Below the pieces are notes generated by a model that made no database searches, had not been told where the DNA came from, and was given only the letters and a program-made list of their open reading frames with translations. This document shows, piece after piece, positions 1-6,699 of a stretch of 10,237 nt of DNA. The DNA is from Pseudomonadota bacterium. Its GTDB lineage: Bacteria; Pseudomonadota; Gammaproteobacteria; Burkholderiales; Sulfuricellaceae. The translations under genes were made by a program, and so were the position numbers. Where the stretch lies: contig JAJXTJ010000009.1 in NCBI GenBank assembly GCA_021783895.1, positions 1-10,237 on the forward strand. The letters are read 5' to 3'. Numbering within the stretch: the stretch's first letter is position 1; every line of letters begins with the position of its first letter.

Positions 1-1
1 C

Positions 2-922
2 GAAGGCGATGAGGCATTCCGGTTCGGCTTCACCTATACCCAAACGCAGATCAACGCGCTCAACGGGGAATGGCGCATCGGTGGCCAGATCGGCGATGAA
101 CCCGGATTCTTTGGCGAGATATTCCAGCCGCTCGACCCGGCTGCGCGCTACTTCGTTTCTGGAAGGCTCGGCTATATAAGCAGAAACGTCAATGTGTTTG
201 ACAGCGAGGGCAACAACTTCACTCAACTCAGGGCGAGCGGATATGGAACGGAGTTGGCTGCGGGCAGGCAATTCGGCACCTGGGGCGAACTGCGGCTCGG
301 CTATCGCTACGAGACCGGCAACATTGAAGTCGGGATCGGCGCCCCCACCCCCGACCAGGATTACGATACCGGACAGTTTTTTGTACGCTTGACCGATGAC
401 AAACTGGACAGCGTGTATTTCCCGACCAAAGGTCATGTCGGAAAAGTTGAATGGCGGATTTCACGCGAAAGCTTCGGTGCCGATACAGACTTCGACCAGG
501 TTGACCTCGGCTATAGCCAAGCCTTCAGCTGGGGACGCAACACCCTGTTCGGCGGCCTGAACCTGAATACCACCCTGGATGACAATGCCCCCATCCAGAG
601 CCTCTATCGACTGGGCGGCTTCCTTCGCTTGTCGGGTTTCGACCAGGACCGCTTGACTGGCCAGCAAGCCGGCCTGGCGCGCTTGATCTACATGCGCGAG
701 ATACAAAATGCCCAGTTTTTCAAGGCCTATGTGGGCGCAAGCCTGGAACTGGGCAACACCTGGCAGGACACCGGCGATATCAGCTTCGGCGACACCATCT
801 TTGCGGGCAGCGCCTTTATCGGTGCGGACACCCCGATTGGCCCGATTTATCTGGGCTATGGTCGAAACGACCGGAGCGATGGCAGTGTGTACCTGTTCCT
901 CGGCCCGCTGTTCAGCTTCTAG
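2..922 (+). CDS. Outer-membrane beta-barrel, C-terminal part of a patatin-like phospholipase-type protein (5' truncated by window edge)
   Basis: An open frame runs from the left edge (first full codon at 2) to TAG at 920-922, giving 306 visible residues; the true start lies outside. The text is rich in alternating polar/aromatic strands (for example YFVSGRLGYISRN) and ends with strands resembling the bacterial surface antigen barrel (Omp85/BamA-like, PF01103): GRNTLFGGLNLNTT, then LGGFLRLSGFDQDRLTGQQ, SLELGNTWQD, GADTPIGPIYLGYG and YLFLGPLFSF. The order 'LGGF.RLSGF ... GN.W ... GADTPIGP.YLGYG' is what I associate with the C-terminal barrel of proteobacterial patatin-like phospholipases (RssA/NTE type). 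The final Phe fits a BAM-recognised C-terminal strand. The catalytic patatin domain (GxSxG, DG[GA]) would lie upstream and cannot be seen, so a pure Omp85-family protein is the alternative. Transcription ends at the terminator at 1005-1032. Confidence 0.82.
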   Translation, partial: EGDEAFRFGFTYTQTQINALNGEWRIGGQIGDEPGFFGEIFQPLDPAARYFVSGRLGYISRNVNVFDSEGNNFTQLRASGYGTELAAGRQFGTWGELRLGYRYETGNIEVGIGAPTPDQDYDTGQFFVRLTDDKLDSVYFPTKGHVGKVEWRISRESFGADTDFDQVDLGYSQAFSWGRNTLFGGLNLNTTLDDNAPIQSLYRLGGFLRLSGFDQDRLTGQQAGLARLIYMREIQNAQFFKAYVGASLELGNTWQDTGDISFGDTIFAGSAFIGADTPIGPIYLGYGRNDRSDGSVYLFLGPLFSF

Positions 923-1004
923 GGAAAGGGAGATGCTGGTTTATCAATGGACCGGCACCGGCACCGGCAAGCCTAGGCGAGGAATGGAGCGCGGTTCCGG
1001 ACAA

Positions 1005-1032
1005 AAAAACGCGGGCTGATGCCCGCGTTTTT
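1005..1032. terminator. Bidirectional rho-independent terminator
   Basis: A perfect inverted repeat has 12-nt arms (AAAAACGCGGGC at 1005-1016 and GCCCGCGTTTTT at 1021-1032) around a TGAT loop. The inner 7-bp stem is GC-rich and the A/T ends give a U-tract on both strands. It lies between the convergent ends of the barrel gene (stop 922) and the DUF3313-like gene (stop 1110), so it can stop transcription from both sides. Confidence 0.93.
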
Positions 1033-1109
1033 CAGACTGAGTAACGACCCCGTATTACCAGGCCAGACAGGTCAGGCCCACGCCGCTGTCAATCGATTCT
1101 CAGGCACGA

Positions 1110-1937
1110 TCACTTGGTGGACGTCCCGATCCCCAACGCCTTGAAGCGCTGGGCCACCAGCAGCGACCACTTGTCGAAGGCATTCTTCGCGTAGTTCCAG
1201 GACTGGAACGAATTCATGTAGCCATTCGCCCAGGTATCCACAGCGCTGGAATCCATCTCGGCCGCGTACTTGCGGCCGACCGTGGTATCGCGGCACTCGG
1301 CGAGGACGGCACCCGATGTGGCGTCGAGGAACTGCATTTCCATGCCCGTCTCACCGAGGTAAGGCGTTGAGCCTGCCGGGCCGCCCGTCGCCACGCCCGA
1401 GCCCGCCTCGGCAACAAACCCGAAGGGGATCAGCGTTCCGGCGACGCTGCGCTTGACATCGGTCGGCTTCAGGCTGGTGAGCGCAACGGCAATCACGATC
1501 GTGCCGGGCCCGGGCGCGGTGACCACCGCCATCTGCGGCTTGAGGGCCTTGACCAGTGAGTCGTTGAAGTAGTCGGTCAGCTTTTTCAGATCGGATGGAT
1601 CGACCGCCACGTTCTCGCCGTCCTTGGGCTTGAGTGACACGAGGATGCGCGAAATCATCACCTTGCTGTATTGCTTGGGATCCACGCCAGGATCGCGCCA
1701 GCATTCAACCCCGTTGCCCTTGGCGGCCGGCTTGAGGCGTTCATAATTCGTCAGGAAGCCTGACCGCGTCAGGCGCCGGGGGTCGGTCACCGTGACGGCG
1801 GCGCCATTGCTTTTACTCGCGGATGCTTCGGTTTCAGCCGCAGCATGGCCTGACATGAGCGCCGCGCCCAGCAAGGCTGCAGCGCACAATCCACTCAGGC
1901 TCCCGGCGAAACCCGCTTTGCCAAGTTGATGATTCAT
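1110..1937 (-). CDS. Exported DUF3313-like protein
   Basis: The protein has 275 residues. I chose ATG at 1937 because AAGGA lies 5 nt upstream; an in-frame ATG at 1952 (MKRNG...) lacks such a site. Residues 1-34 form a signal peptide with a Lys n-region, a long Ala/Leu core (LSGLCAAALLGAALMSG) and a likely AAA|E signal peptidase I cut. The Cys in the core is not in a lipobox, so a lipoprotein is unlikely. The mature part opens with LTRSGFLTNYERL, followed by DPKQYSKVMISRILVSL and VVTAPGPGTIVIAVALTSLKPT. This resembles the DUF3313 pattern (SGFL.DYS.L ... Y..V.I.P ... PGPG...R.A.T). It has a Gly-rich linker near residues 178-190 and two Cys (79, 215) that could pair in the periplasm. It is the last gene of the seven-gene run, 103 nt after the previous one. 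No molecular function is known to me. Confidence 0.82.
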   Translation of the reverse strand: MNHQLGKAGFAGSLSGLCAAALLGAALMSGHAAAETEASASKSNGAAVTVTDPRRLTRSGFLTNYERLKPAAKGNGVECWRDPGVDPKQYSKVMISRILVSLKPKDGENVAVDPSDLKKLTDYFNDSLVKALKPQMAVVTAPGPGTIVIAVALTSLKPTDVKRSVAGTLIPFGFVAEAGSGVATGGPAGSTPYLGETGMEMQFLDATSGAVLAECRDTTVGRKYAAEMDSSAVDTWANGYMNSFQSWNYAKNAFDKWSLLVAQRFKALGIGTSTK

Positions 1938-1988
1938 TCCGTTCCTTTTCATTTTGATTTCGACTGAGTAGTGACTCTTTTTGATGAT

Positions 1989-2009
1989 GCCGACCAGGCA
2001 TTGGTCGGC
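1989..2009 (-). other. Perfect 8-bp intergenic hairpin
   Basis: GCCGACCA (1989-1996) pairs exactly with TGGTCGGC (2002-2009) around a 5-nt loop, in the 103-nt gap between the 131-residue gene and the DUF3313-like gene. There is no U-tract after it on the minus strand (ATCATCAAAAAG follows), so it is not a standard intrinsic terminator. It could be an mRNA stability or processing element, an attenuator, or a repressor site. The hairpin is seen; its role is unknown. Confidence 0.55.
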
Positions 2010-2040
2010 GACAAGCACATGCGTGATGGGAATCCAACCA

Positions 2041-2436
2041 TCACAGCGGCGTGCAGGAGCCAAACAGCACGAAGGCACCGTCGCGGCTGCTGAAGGTTGA
2101 AACCATCTTGCCGTCCATGGTGTTCAGCGCCATGCTCCAGGCCAGACCCAGCTCGGTGCCCTGAAGCAGGATCTGGTTTTCGTCTTTCTCCATGGCGCGG
2201 ATCGGCGAGGTGCGCTTCGGTCCGACGATCACCTTCTTGGCGAAATCGATCCGCATGAATGCCGGCGCACCGACATCGTCGGGAATACCTGCTTCGCACT
2301 TCTCTCCCGAATGGCACTCCATGGCCTCGACCGGTGCGCAGATTAGCGGCTTGGAACCATCGAAATCGCCCGCAATCGCCGCCGATCCCAGAGACCAGAT
2401 CAATGCCGCCAGGGGCAGACGCAACATTTTTTCCAT
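2041..2436 (-). CDS. Small exported conserved hypothetical protein with four Cys
   Basis: The protein has 131 residues. ATG at 2436 is preceded by GGGAG with a 6-nt spacer; a TTG two codons upstream (2442) is too close to that site. Residues 1-22 are a signal peptide (MEKMLRLPLAALIWSLGSAA, cut near AIA|GD). The mature protein starts DFDGSKPLICAPVEAMECH and has Cys at 33, 41, 47 and 128, the middle two in CHSGEKC, so disulfides are plausible. The stretches GAPAFMRIDFAKKVIVGP and ILLQGTELGLAWSMAL and the end FVLFGSCTP match a recurrent, unnamed proteobacterial periplasmic family that I recall, without an assigned function. The gene starts only 12 nt after the glycine-zipper gene stops, so the two are very likely co-transcribed. 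Confidence 0.85.
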   Translation of the reverse strand: MEKMLRLPLAALIWSLGSAAIAGDFDGSKPLICAPVEAMECHSGEKCEAGIPDDVGAPAFMRIDFAKKVIVGPKRTSPIRAMEKDENQILLQGTELGLAWSMALNTMDGKMVSTFSSRDGAFVLFGSCTPL

Positions 2437-2448
2437 CTTCAACTCCCT

Positions 2449-2913
2449 TTACCTGATCGTATAGCCGCGGCCTTCCATGCAGGCGCCATAGGCCCGGTAG
2501 AAGGTGTTGATTTGTTGCTGATGCTGAGCCTGGGCCTGCTGGTTCTGGGCTTCCTGGTTCTGGCGTGCCCTTCGGCCTCCGGCCATGGTGCCGACGACCG
2601 CACCGATCGCAGCGCCCTGGCCGGCATCTCCGGCGATCGCGCCGATCGCCACACCGCCCACCGCGCCCCGCGCGGCGCCCTGAACCCGCTCGCCGCCACC
2701 GGTTGCCGGGCCCGTGGCCTGGGCAGGCGGCGCCAGGGAAGCCGGATCGATGCCCGTATTCTGCCTGGCCCACCCGTAGCACTCGTTATCGTCCTTGCCC
2801 TGCTGCTGCGCGCTTTGTCCTTTCGCGGGATAGACAAGCGGCTTTTGCGCCATGGCGGTGAAGGCCATACACAGGCCTGCGACTCCGATCGAAATACGCA
2901 TCAGATTGCGCAT
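2449..2913 (-). CDS. Exported glycine-zipper protein (YMGG-like)
   Basis: The protein has 154 residues. ATG at 2913 has TAGGAG 7 nt upstream; the open frame extends 13 codons further but without a ribosome site. The signal peptide is residues 1-22 (cut near AMA|QKP). The mature N-terminus carries YPAKGQSAQQQGKDDNECYGWA with Cys45. A Gly/Ala segment follows at about residues 79-113 (GAARGAVGGVAIGAIAG, then GAAIGAVVGTMAGG), with small residues every fourth position as in glycine-zipper membrane-inserting proteins. A Gln/Ala-rich stretch (about 118-134) leads to a conserved-looking end, YRAYGACMEGRGYTIR, with Cys145; Cys45 and Cys145 could bond. Such proteins are thought to insert in or associate with the outer membrane. 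The gene lies 42 nt after DUF2950 and 12 nt before the next gene. Confidence 0.87.
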   Translation of the reverse strand: MRNLMRISIGVAGLCMAFTAMAQKPLVYPAKGQSAQQQGKDDNECYGWARQNTGIDPASLAPPAQATGPATGGGERVQGAARGAVGGVAIGAIAGDAGQGAAIGAVVGTMAGGRRARQNQEAQNQQAQAQHQQQINTFYRAYGACMEGRGYTIR

Positions 2914-2955
2914 GTTTAAACTCCTATCAAATTGTTCATCATGGAAAATCAACCG

Positions 2956-3936
2956 CTACTCTGCCTTCTGCCAGCTCGCGTCCGGATTGAATTGCTTCAT
3001 CTTCGAGGCGATCTCGGCGGTCTTGTCGCCCAGGTTCTTCTGGTAGACGACGCCATCGTGGTTGCAGATGAAGGTCATCACGCCTGAGGCGCCCCAGCGC
3101 GCCGGATACGCAGCCAGCGCGTAACCGCCGATCATGTTGCCTTTGACCAGGTAGTCATAGGCCCCCCCCGGCGCGTCCTTGCCCTGGCCGGTGAGAATCC
3201 GGTAGTAGTAGCCATGAAGGGGAATAGGATTCGCGTCCTTCGCCGAATAACCTTCGCTTTTCACCTGCGCTGCGAACGGACCGAGCGGCGACAGCGGTTC
3301 ACCTTCCTTGGCCGGCCATAACAGGCCGTCGCGCTTGCCTTCGCTGCTGCGGAATTTCTGCGCGTACTCGATCAGCCCATCGCTATCGCGATCCGCCTCG
3401 GCGTACTCCCGTTGGGCGTCGCCGTAGGCGAGACAGGATTTGATCGTGAACAGTTCGTTCTCGCCGATGCGGCGGTTGATGATTTCTTCCCCACCCGCCG
3501 CAGCATCGAATTTCCAGCCCGTCGAGTCCTTGACCAACGGGAAGGGGAAGGGGAACTCCTTCTCGCCCAAGATCATGATGGCCTTGGTATCGCTGCTGCG
3601 CTCGAACTTGAGCAATTTATCGTACGCGGCAATAAAGCGTTCGCGCATCTGCTGGTCGGCGACGGCATCGCCGGTGTAGATGAGCTTGTCGCTGCCCGGG
3701 CCGAGCACCGTGTAGACCGACTTCAGGTCATGCGACTTGAAAGCATCGTAGAGTGCCTTGGCAGCAAGCTCCGGTGACGAATACGATCCCTGCGTCACGG
3801 CCTTGGTCTTGGCCTGTGTCGGTGCGACCTGCTTCGCTGGACGGTCAGCTGCAGCCACGTGTGTTGCACCCAGTGTCATCGTGACCGCCACTGCGACCGC
3901 TGCGAGAATTTGCACGTTCATGGTTTTGTTCATCAT
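2956..3936 (-). CDS. DUF2950 family exported protein
   Basis: The protein has 326 residues. Two ATGs stand in tandem (3936 and 3933); AGGAG is 3 nt before the first and 6 nt before the second, so the real start may be one codon later. The signal peptide is residues 1-30 (LAAVAVAVTMTLGATHVAAA). The body matches DUF2950 (PF11453) nearly end to end: SPELAAKALYDAFKSHD, LGPGSDKLIYTGD, PFPFPLVKDSTGWKFD, EEIINRRIGENEL, YGDAQREYAEAD, KRDGLLWPAKEGEPLSPLGP, HGYYYRILTGQG, GGAYDYLVKGNMIGGYALAAYPA and GVMTFICNHDGVVYQKNLG. An Asp-rich loop (D182-R-D-S-D-G187) resembles a calcium-binding loop but lacks the usual Glu at position 12. The biochemical role is unknown. The gene is 6 nt from the DUF3300 stop, and that TAG forms part of this gene's TAGGAG ribosome site, implying translational coupling. 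DUF3300 and DUF2950 are commonly adjacent. Confidence 0.93.
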   Translation of the reverse strand: MMNKTMNVQILAAVAVAVTMTLGATHVAAADRPAKQVAPTQAKTKAVTQGSYSSPELAAKALYDAFKSHDLKSVYTVLGPGSDKLIYTGDAVADQQMRERFIAAYDKLLKFERSSDTKAIMILGEKEFPFPFPLVKDSTGWKFDAAAGGEEIINRRIGENELFTIKSCLAYGDAQREYAEADRDSDGLIEYAQKFRSSEGKRDGLLWPAKEGEPLSPLGPFAAQVKSEGYSAKDANPIPLHGYYYRILTGQGKDAPGGAYDYLVKGNMIGGYALAAYPARWGASGVMTFICNHDGVVYQKNLGDKTAEIASKMKQFNPDASWQKAE

Positions 3937-3942
3937 GTTCTC

Positions 3943-5298
3943 CTAGCGACGACGTCCGCCACCACCACCGCTGCGGCCGCCACCACCACCGCTGCGTGCA
4001 CCGCTGCTCATGGAAGAGCGGCTTGATGCACCGCGGTTGCTGTAACTGCTGGTCTGCTGGCGCGATTGGCCCGAATCGAACGACGGGCGGCTGCTGGCGC
4101 CGCCGAAATCGCCACCGCCGCGCTGCACATCCCGGGTGCCGGCGCTGGCCCCGCCGAAATCAGCACCGCCGCGCTGCACGTCCCGGGTGCCGGCACCGGC
4201 ACTGCCCCGGTCGAAATCACCGCCGCCGCGCTGCATATCCCGGGTCCCGGCACTTGGGCCAGTCCGGCTGCCGCTGTCGTAGCCACGCGCGTCGCGGCGG
4301 GATGCCGTCGCACCCGGGTCCGACTTGCGGAACTGCTCGCGCGTCCTGGCGTCGCTGTAGGCGACGCCCTTGCGCTGCGCCGGGTTGTGATTCCAGTTGC
4401 CGTTTTTCGCCTTGTTCTTGAACTCAGCGTTGTTGTTGATAAACGCATTGTTCTTGTTGACGTTGATGTTGACGTCGCCGCCATGCCAGTCGCAATTGCC
4501 CCAGCCCCAGTGGTTGTTCGCAATTGCGTAGCCGACGCCAAAGGCAACCGCACCGTACAGCACCGGGTGCGGATAGTAGTAAGGCGGCGGCGGATAGTAG
4601 TAGGGGGGATAGGCAGGCGCCCACCAGGTGCCATAGACGACCGTCGGGTTATAGGTCGGCACATAGACGACCTCGGGCTGCGCCGGTTCGATGATGATGA
4701 CCGACTGTTCCTTGACGACCTTCTGCTGCTCGTTGCTCTTCAGGTTGCCGGCCGCATCCGCTTTTTGGCGCAGGCTCTGGACGGTCTGCATGACGCGCTT
4801 CTGGTCTGCAAGGAAGGCATCGCCCAGTTCCTGCGTCCACTCGAGCTTGTCGTTCATCATCTCGAGCACCTGCGGATACGCGGTCAGCGACTGCACCGAA
4901 GGATCCCAGTTCTTCTCCAGCACCGCCTTGTCGAGCGCATCGCCCTTGAGGCCCTTGTTCTCCTTGACGAAGCGCGCCGCCGCGACCACGTCGAGCGGAT
5001 AGGTCGCCGCCATCAGGGTCTGGGCGAGCAAGTCGTCCGGATAGAGCGCGATCGGCGCCAGCAGCGAATCGAGCTTTTCCTGCGGCATCGGGGCCTGCGC
5101 CGCTGCCGGCTCGGCCGCCATCACCGTAACCTGCATGGGGCCCCACCCCGGGGACATCATCGCAGCCGCGATGACCACGCTCAGCACCTGCAAGATCCTG
5201 CGCGAATCGCGCCTGAATTTCACTGTTCCAGTGCCACACCGGCCAGCACTGCCCGGATCGGCCGCTTCAACGTGCGATAACTTGTATCTGTTAAGCAT
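3943..5298 (-). CDS. DUF3300 family exported protein with repetitive Gly/Arg/Ser tail
   Basis: The protein has 451 residues. ATG at 5298 has GGGGAG 6 nt upstream. The N-terminus is unusually long for a signal peptide: about 30 polar residues precede RRILQVLSVVIAAAMMS, with a cut likely near MAAEPAAA (about 61-67). The DUF3300 domain (PF11737) covers roughly 72-310: QEKLDSLLAPIALYPDDLLAQ, AATYPLDVVAAARFV, KNWDPSVQSLTAYPQVL, QPEVVYVPTYNPTVVYGTW, a Tyr/Pro run (YPPYYYPPPPYYYP), VAFGVGYAIANNHWGWGNCDW and an Asn-rich patch with NINVNKNN. Residues 351-402 hold three copies of a GTRD(M/V)QRGG(G/A)DF unit, then a Ser/Arg region, ending in GGGGGRSGGGGGRRR. The tail is cationic and low-complexity and may bind an anionic envelope partner or nucleic acid (inference). 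E. coli YacH belongs, as I recall, to the same family. It is tightly coupled to the DUF2950 gene. Confidence 0.92.
   Translation of the reverse strand: MLNRYKLSHVEAADPGSAGRCGTGTVKFRRDSRRILQVLSVVIAAAMMSPGWGPMQVTVMAAEPAAAQAPMPQEKLDSLLAPIALYPDDLLAQTLMAATYPLDVVAAARFVKENKGLKGDALDKAVLEKNWDPSVQSLTAYPQVLEMMNDKLEWTQELGDAFLADQKRVMQTVQSLRQKADAAGNLKSNEQQKVVKEQSVIIIEPAQPEVVYVPTYNPTVVYGTWWAPAYPPYYYPPPPYYYPHPVLYGAVAFGVGYAIANNHWGWGNCDWHGGDVNINVNKNNAFINNNAEFKNKAKNGNWNHNPAQRKGVAYSDARTREQFRKSDPGATASRRDARGYDSGSRTGPSAGTRDMQRGGGDFDRGSAGAGTRDVQRGGADFGGASAGTRDVQRGGGDFGGASSRPSFDSGQSRQQTSSYSNRGASSRSSMSSGARSGGGGGRSGGGGGRRR
4094..4257 (-). repeat. Three in-frame tandem repeats in the DUF3300 tail
   Basis: Three imperfect units of 51-57 bp (4094-4144, 4145-4201, 4202-4257) share a core that on the plus strand reads CGAAATC...CACCGCCGCGCTGCA...TCCCGGGT. 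They encode GTRDMQRGGGDF, GTRDVQRGGADF and GTRDVQRGGGDF, separated by 5-7 Gly/Ala/Ser residues. Unit lengths are multiples of three or nearly so, keeping frame; such repeats commonly vary in copy number between strains. Confidence 0.85.
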
Positions 5299-5354
5299 GA
5301 GTTGCTCCCCTAGTTCGGGAATTTAAAAATCACTGCCTGCTCTGCCCGACAACC

Positions 5355-5378
5355 GAAAAACCGTCGCGCTTAACGACG
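5355..5378 (-). terminator. Weak intrinsic terminator-like hairpin inside the gene run
   Basis: Read on the minus strand, CGTCG (5378-5374), a 7-nt loop TTAAGCG, CGACG (5366-5362), then GTTTTT. It begins 5 nt after the stop of the duplicated-module gene and precedes DUF3300. A 5-bp stem with a short T run would give partial termination at best. It could set the ratio of the two promoter-proximal genes to the rest. Confidence 0.4.
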
Positions 5379-5382
5379 CACC

Positions 5383-6000
5383 TTACTTCGGCGCCGCCGC
5401 AGGTTTGGCCGGCGTGGTCACAGAGATTGCCAAGGCTTCGGTGTAGGTCGCCTTGACCAGATCGCCCGTTTTCACGTTCTTGAGCTTGGCCGGATCCTCC
5501 ACCTTGATGTCGACTTCGTTGCCCCCGGGACCGCGAACGGTGACCAGCCGGGTTGCCGCATCGATCGCCGTCACCGTGCCCACGATCGTGGTCTGGCTGC
5601 TCACGACACCGCCCGGCTTGGCGCCGGGTGCGGCGCGCTTGACTTCGTCGCTCACGGTGATGCCCGGCTTGGCGCCCTCGGCCTTTTCCAGGCTGAGCGT
5701 GACCGCCTCGGCATAGGTCAGGGTGATCATGTCGCCCACCTTCACCTGGTCGAAATTCCGGGCCTCCGGTCCCACCTTCAGTGTCCGGATCTTGCCTTGG
5801 GGGCCCTTCACGGTCACGGTGCGTTTTGCCTTGTCGATGGCGGTGACCGTGGCCTGGATTTCAACGGCCTGGGCAACCCCGGCGCCGGTGGGGCTCTTGG
5901 CCTCCACCATGACGGCGGAAGCGCCGGGTTTTTCTGCCAGCGCAATTGAAGGGGCCGCAGCCAGGACAGCAACCAGAGTCAGCAATAGAGGTGAACGCAT
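5383..6000 (-). CDS. Secreted protein with two tandem beta-rich (OB-like) modules
   Basis: The protein has 205 residues. ATG at 6000 has AAGGAG 6 nt upstream, a strong site that rules out the longer reading from 6027. The signal peptide is residues 1-22 (LLLTLVAVLAAAPSIALA|EK). Two homologous modules follow: about 48-103 (ATVTAIDKAKRTVTVKGPQG, then FDQVKVGDMITLTYAEAVTLSL) and about 138-194 (GTVTAIDAATRLVTVRGPGG, then LKNVKTGDLVKATYTEALAISV). Each has 'xTVTAID...R.VTV.GP.G', then 'VK.GD.....Y.EA..I/LS', a pattern of short strands typical of small OB/SH3-like barrels. They are joined by a linker with PGITVSDEV and PGAKPGG, and the C-terminus is Pro/Ala-rich. I recall similar unnamed proteins in proteobacteria but no proven role; ligand or scaffold binding in the periplasm is a guess. 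It lies 52 nt after the SYLF gene. Confidence 0.85.
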   Translation of the reverse strand: MRSPLLLTLVAVLAAAPSIALAEKPGASAVMVEAKSPTGAGVAQAVEIQATVTAIDKAKRTVTVKGPQGKIRTLKVGPEARNFDQVKVGDMITLTYAEAVTLSLEKAEGAKPGITVSDEVKRAAPGAKPGGVVSSQTTIVGTVTAIDAATRLVTVRGPGGNEVDIKVEDPAKLKNVKTGDLVKATYTEALAISVTTPAKPAAAPK

Positions 6001-6052
6001 GGGTATCTCCTTAAGGTTTTTGTACATACATGAAATAAGTTGAAGCTCGCTG

Positions 6053-6619
6053 TTACTTCTTCAACCTGGTGAACTTCGTACCCTTGGCAGACCAGCCGCC
6101 CATCAGTCCCTCTTTTCCGAAACCGAAGGCGACGACCGAGTATTGTGATTTCAGGGTGTCCGCACTCATGGCGGGGGTCGACGCGTCCATCACCGTGATG
6201 CCCGTTTCCACACCCACCGAATAGCCTTCGCTGGCGCGAAATTTGTCGAGTGACGCCTGGGTCAGGAACAGAAACACGAAGCTCGCCTTCTGATAGCCGC
6301 CCTGGAAGCCCGCCGAGCCGGCTTCCATCTTGTAGTAACCGACCGTCTTGCCGCCGACTCTTAGGGCGCCTTCACCCCATTGCGCACCGACGACAAAGCC
6401 GACTTTCTTGACGTCCGGCATGACGAGCACGCCCTTGGCGGCTGCCAGATATTCGGCGGCGCCCTTTACCTCTTTTTTGAATTGCCTCAACGCGGTATCG
6501 ACACTCGCGTCGATTTCCGATGCGCTGCCGGCGTGCGCCGCATCCAGTGGCAGCAGAAACAAGGCCAGCATCAGCGCAAAGAGGCTTGCCTGGAATTTCA
6601 CTACGGCCTGCTTGATCAT
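6053..6619 (-). CDS. SYLF (Ysc84-type) lipid-binding domain protein, exported
   Basis: The protein has 188 residues. ATG at 6619 has GGAG 8 nt upstream. The signal peptide is residues 1-30 (LFALMLALFLLPLDAAHA|GSA). The rest is a full SYLF domain (PF04366): ALRQFKKEVKGAAEYLAAAKGVLVMPDVKKVGFVVGAQWGEG is the usual 'A.GVL..P...K.GF..G...G.G.L' start, followed by YKMEAGSAGFQGGYQ, FVFLFLTQASLDKF, VGVETGITVMDA and VVAFGFGKEGLMGG. SYLF domains in eukaryotes bind phosphoinositides and actin; bacterial members are periplasmic or outer-membrane-associated and poorly understood. It is the first gene of the run, and its promoter region is shared with the divergent sensor kinase gene. Confidence 0.94.
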   Translation of the reverse strand: MIKQAVVKFQASLFALMLALFLLPLDAAHAGSASEIDASVDTALRQFKKEVKGAAEYLAAAKGVLVMPDVKKVGFVVGAQWGEGALRVGGKTVGYYKMEAGSAGFQGGYQKASFVFLFLTQASLDKFRASEGYSVGVETGITVMDASTPAMSADTLKSQYSVVAFGFGKEGLMGGWSAKGTKFTRLKK

Positions 6620-6699
6620 GATTCGAACTCCAAAATAAGTACAAATGTGCAAATTGTGTGCGGCACCCAATGGCGCCAAAACAACCCTTAAACAAATTC

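Noticed and set aside
426..438. GACCAAAGGTC-like string within the barrel gene as a third copy of the activator element
   Set aside because: It lies inside coding sequence, lacks the AATTG/-35 and TCAGnnGCGGA context, and is likely chance.
1860..1937. Lipoprotein signal for the DUF3313-like protein, because a Cys lies in the leader
   Set aside because: The residues before Cys (S-G-L) do not form a lipobox and the Cys is in the middle of the hydrophobic core; an AAA|E type I cut fits better.
4094..4257. CRISPR-like array
   Set aside because: The repeats are in-frame protein-coding tandem units with near-continuous similarity and no distinct spacers.
4066..5280. A 404-codon plus-strand open frame antisense to DUF3300
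   Set aside because: It mirrors the GC-rich, repeat-containing DUF3300 gene, has Arg/Val/Ala-biased composition, no recognisable domain and no ribosome site; DUF3300 on the other strand is clear.
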